In this document: one piece after another, positions 61,069 to 64,000 of the stretch
Layout: every line of letters begins with the position of its first letter
How positions within the stretch are numbered: the first letter of the stretch is position 1
Source: Cymbidium sinense
Lineage: Eukaryota; Streptophyta; Magnoliopsida; Asparagales; Orchidaceae
NCBI GenBank assembly: GCA_021442155.1
Contig: CM038228.1
Span: 86,196,114 to 86,260,113 of the forward strand
Reading direction: 5' to 3'
Length of the DNA: 64,000 nt
Made by a program: the position numbers and the translations under genes
The notes under the pieces: model-generated
Told to the model about the DNA's origin: nothing
Database searches by the model: none
Seen by the model: the letters and a program-made list of their open reading frames with translations, nothing else

Positions 61069-64000
61069 CATTGCCGGTCCCAAGTCCGGATGCAAAAAGT
61101 GGAGGGTTGCGTTAGGTAGTCGACAGCCAGCGTAAAATTTGTCGAAATAATCATGACATGAATCCTTTAAATCATTGTGTTAATCTAGTCCCAAAGCGGC
61201 TATGTATGGCGAATATAGTGAAAATGTTAGACGTGCATGGCGGTGCGATGTTAAATAAGCAAGGGTTCCCACATTTTGGACGGATGCGGGCAAAGAAGTT
61301 AGTCCATGAAACTAAAATTAGGTTAGGATCTTGGAATATAGGTACTCTTACAGGTAAATTAATGGAATTAATAGATATTATGGTTCATAGAAAGATAAAT
61401 ATTTTATGTGTTCAAGAAACTAAATGGTTGGTGAGAAGGCCAAGGAGATTGATAGTTTAGGTTTTAAACTTTGGTATTCAGGTAAAAGTCAAACTAGAAA
61501 TGGTGTATGTGTGATTATAGATAAAAGTTTGAAGGATAATGTTATAAATATTAATAGATGTGGAGATAGAATTATAGCTTTAAAGATTATGGTTGATACT
61601 AAGATTATCAATGTTATAAGTGTCTATGCTCCTCAAGTAGGTTTGGAGGTAAGCAAAAGAAAAATTTTGGAATGAATTAGAGGGATTAATACAAAGATAC
61701 CTCTTGAAAGAAAAGTATTTATTGGAGGAGATTTAAATGGACATGTTGGTAGAGTAGTAGAAGATTTTAAAAGTATTCATGGTAGTTATGGATTTGGAGT
61801 AACTAATGAAGAAGGTAGACTATATTAGATTTTGCTTTAGCTTATGATTTTGTAGTTGCTAATACTTTTTTAAGAAAAGAGATGAACATATTATTACTTA
61901 TAAAAATGGATCTAGTAAAACGATTGATTATTTTCTGATAAGAAAAATAGATCGTTTAAATTGTAAAGATTGTAAGGTCATACCAAGTGAAATTTTAAGT
62001 ACCCAACATCAACTATTAGTTTTAGATTTTAAGATGAAAGATTGTAAGAGAAAAAATAAACTAAATTATTGTCCTAGGATTAGATGGGGACACTTAAAGA
62101 ACATAAATAAAATATTTTTAAGAGCAAGCTACAAGATATTAGAATTTGGGGTGTTCATAAAGAAGCTAACGTTATGTGGGAAAAATATCAAGTGAAATTA
62201 AGCAAGTTGCTAAAGATGTGCTTGGAGAATCAAAAGGAAAAGCTTCTTTTAATAAGAATAGTTGGTGGTGGAGTCAGAGTGTGCAAGAAAAGATAAGAAA
62301 TAAGAAGCATTGTTATAAAACTTGGTTTAGATGTAAAATGGAGAATTGGGAAAGATATAAAGTGGCTGTAGAGATTCTAAGAAAGCAATATATGATGCAA
62401 AAAATTTAGCTTTAGTGATTTATACAATAGATTAGATACCAAAGAAGGTGAAAGATGTATGTATAAGTTAGCCAAGCAAAGAGATAGGAGAAGTAAAGAC
62501 ATAGTTCAAGTGAGGGGTATTAAGGATGAAAATAATAAAGTGCTTTTCTTAGAAAAGATATTGAAAATAGGTGGATGAGATATTTTGATAAACTTTTCAA
62601 TGAAGGATCTGAAAGTACAATTTATTTTAGCAACCTTAATACCCTAAACTAAAATAGAGAATTTCATTTTTATCATCGTATTAGTAAATCGGAAGTTAGT
62701 GAAGCTTTAAAGAAAATAAAATGTGAAAAAGCAGTAGGACTGGATAATATTTCGATAGATGTGTGGAAATGTTTAGGAGATCAAGGAATTTCTTGGCAAA
62801 TCTTTTAATGTTATTTTAAAGACTAAAAGATGCAGATGAGTGGAGAAAAGTTTGGTTCTATATTTAAGAATAAAGGTGATGCACAAGAGTGTGCAAATTA
62901 TAGAGGAATTAAGTTAATGTGCCATACATTAAAATTATGGGAGAGAGTAATTGAGCATAGGTTACGATGTGATACGAAGTTTCTCACTGTCGGTTTGGTT
63001 TCATGCCGAGATCTACTATGGATGCTATACATTTGTTAAGAGGTTTAATGGAAGCATAGAGAAAGTAAGAAGGATCTACATATGATATTTATTGATTTAG
63101 AAAGCTTATGATAAAGTCTCAAGAGATGTTCTTTGGAGAGTTCTAGAGCAGAAAGGAGTTAATATTGGTTATATTCAAGTCATTAAGGATATGTATACTA
63201 GAGCATTACTTGTGTCCAAACATAAGGAGGATTGACAAAATATTTTCCTATTTGGTTGGATTACATCAAGGATCAACATTAAGCCCTTATCTTTTTTACT
63301 TTAGTTATGGATGTTCTTATGAGGCATTTACAAGAAGATGTACCTTGGTGTATGCTTTTTCGATGACATTCTTCTTGTTGATAAGACTAGAGAGGGAGTC
63401 CAAGAAACTTGAATTATGGAGGTCAACTTTAGAGTCTAAAGGTTTTCGTTTAAGTAGATCTAAAACTGAATATATGGAGTGTAATTTTAGTTGTAGAAGT
63501 TTTAGTGATAGTGTTGTGACTTTAGGTGATCAAGTCATTAATAAGAGTGAGCGATTCAGATATTTGGGCTCTATTGTTCAAAATGATGGTGAAATAGATG
63601 GAGATGTTATTAGTAGAATTCAAGTTGGATGGTTGAAGTGGAGGAATGCATCGGCCTATTATGTGATAGAAAAGTTCACTTAAACTTAAGGAAAATTTTA
63701 TAAGATGGTGGTAAGACACGCAATGACTTATAGTGCGAGAATGTTGGCCAATAAAAGAAGCATAAGACTAAGTTAAGTGTTACGAGATGAGGATGCTTAG
63801 GTGGATGAGTGGCTTTACTCAGAGATAGAATGCAAAATGAGTATGTTAGGAAAAAGTTGGAGTAGCTCCTGGTAGATAAGATTAGGGAGAGTCACCTTAG
63901 ATGGTTTGGCCACATAAAGTCACCGTCAGATGACCCGATTAGGAGAGTAGATGCATTAGATTTGCCTTATGTTAAGAAAGGTAGAGGTAGACCTAAAAAG
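61069..64000 (+). mobile_element. RTE LINE with complete 5' end, plus strand, cut by window
   Basis: The best preserved RTE in the window. It starts ATTGCCGGTCCCAAGTCCGG, the conserved RTE 5' end, then a 5' UTR of about 220 bp with the GGGTTGCGTTAGGTAGTCG block, then endonuclease and reverse transcriptase. The last bases code for LPYVKKGRGRPKK, close to the end of the ORF, so only the last ORF codons and the 3' tail are missing beyond 64000. It abuts the minus-strand RTE at about 61066. Confidence 0.9.
61290..64000 (+). pseudogene. RTE ORF: APE endonuclease and reverse transcriptase
   Basis: Polyprotein that nicks DNA and copies the element RNA. Endonuclease: KIRLGSWNIGTLTGK (61315-61360), VQETKW (about 61410), NGVCVIIDKS (61500), IINVISVYAPQVG (61610-61640), GGDLNGHVGR (61725-61755), STQHQLLVLDF (about 62000-62030). 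Reverse transcriptase: AVGLDNISIDVWKCLGDQGI (62730-62795), FKNKGDAQECANYRGIKLMC (62860-62920), then a 2-nt loss in [11 protein letters not shown] at about 63100, and a 2-nt loss at the catalytic FADD at 63360 that leaves DDILLVD in another frame. [20 protein letters not shown] (63553-63610) and LPYVKKGRGRPKK close it. A 1-nt loss at about 61428 and a stop at 61827 break the endonuclease. Not functional. Confidence 0.85.

Noticed and set aside
59485..64000. Twin-priming inversion of one RTE insertion
   Set aside because: Twin priming inverts the 5' part only. Here both arms carry the same RT region, so it must be two copies or an inverted duplication.

Overview
This window is AT-rich nuclear DNA from a flowering plant. 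The evidence is the transposon mix: plant-type L1 LINEs whose ORF2 carries a C-terminal RNase H, plant RTE LINEs with the conserved TTG-repeat 3' tail, Ty1/copia gag and pol remains, solo LTRs, a tRNA-derived SINE, fold-back MITEs and long (AT)n tracts. I see no intact host gene, tRNA, rRNA, CRISPR array or prokaryotic feature. Every recognisable reading frame is a decayed transposon frame. The species cannot be fixed from the sequence. Layout: 1-9027 holds two L1 LINEs in head-to-tail tandem on the minus strand; copy A is cut by the left window edge and copy B is nearly complete. 9028-14417 holds copia integrase remains, a fold-back element, an RTE 3' tail and an RTE 5' remnant. 14418-21358 is a giant (6.9 kb), non-coding, TG...CA-ended element with a perfect 5-bp target duplication; I call this family GL. 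21364-28440 holds copia gag and pol remains carrying a SINE, MITEs and two solo LTRs of one family. 28440-46630 repeats the RTE - GL - copia-gag order, and here GL is split by a second GL inserted in opposite orientation (33188-41241). 46632-52372 is a 5'-truncated fourth GL copy, followed by a short internal-like segment full of a PBS-like motif. 52868-59482 is a third RTE/copia-gag repeat in which the GL site is empty. 59485-64000 is a pair of RTE LINEs facing away from each other as a long inverted repeat; the plus copy runs off the right edge. How it fits together: the backbone is a composite repeat, block X (RTE 5' remnant) joined to block Y (copia gag region), present three times, with block Z (copia integrase region) present twice. 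GL sits at the same nucleotide of the X/Y junction in the first two repeats and is absent from the third, so the insertion history can be read internally. GL entered the X/Y unit after the lineage of the third repeat split off, the GL-bearing unit was then duplicated, and further insertions followed separately (inverted GL, solo LTRs, microsatellite growth, L1 and RTE insertions). GL copies in direct orientation are marked by a G-box/TATA-like promoter block and a kilobase-scale field of TTGACC/GGTCAA motifs. I found no undescribed functional system. The most noteworthy objects are the GL family, its self-nesting, and the RTE inverted repeat. All boundaries were read by eye and most are good to a few tens of bases; those of GL and the solo LTRs are good to the base.
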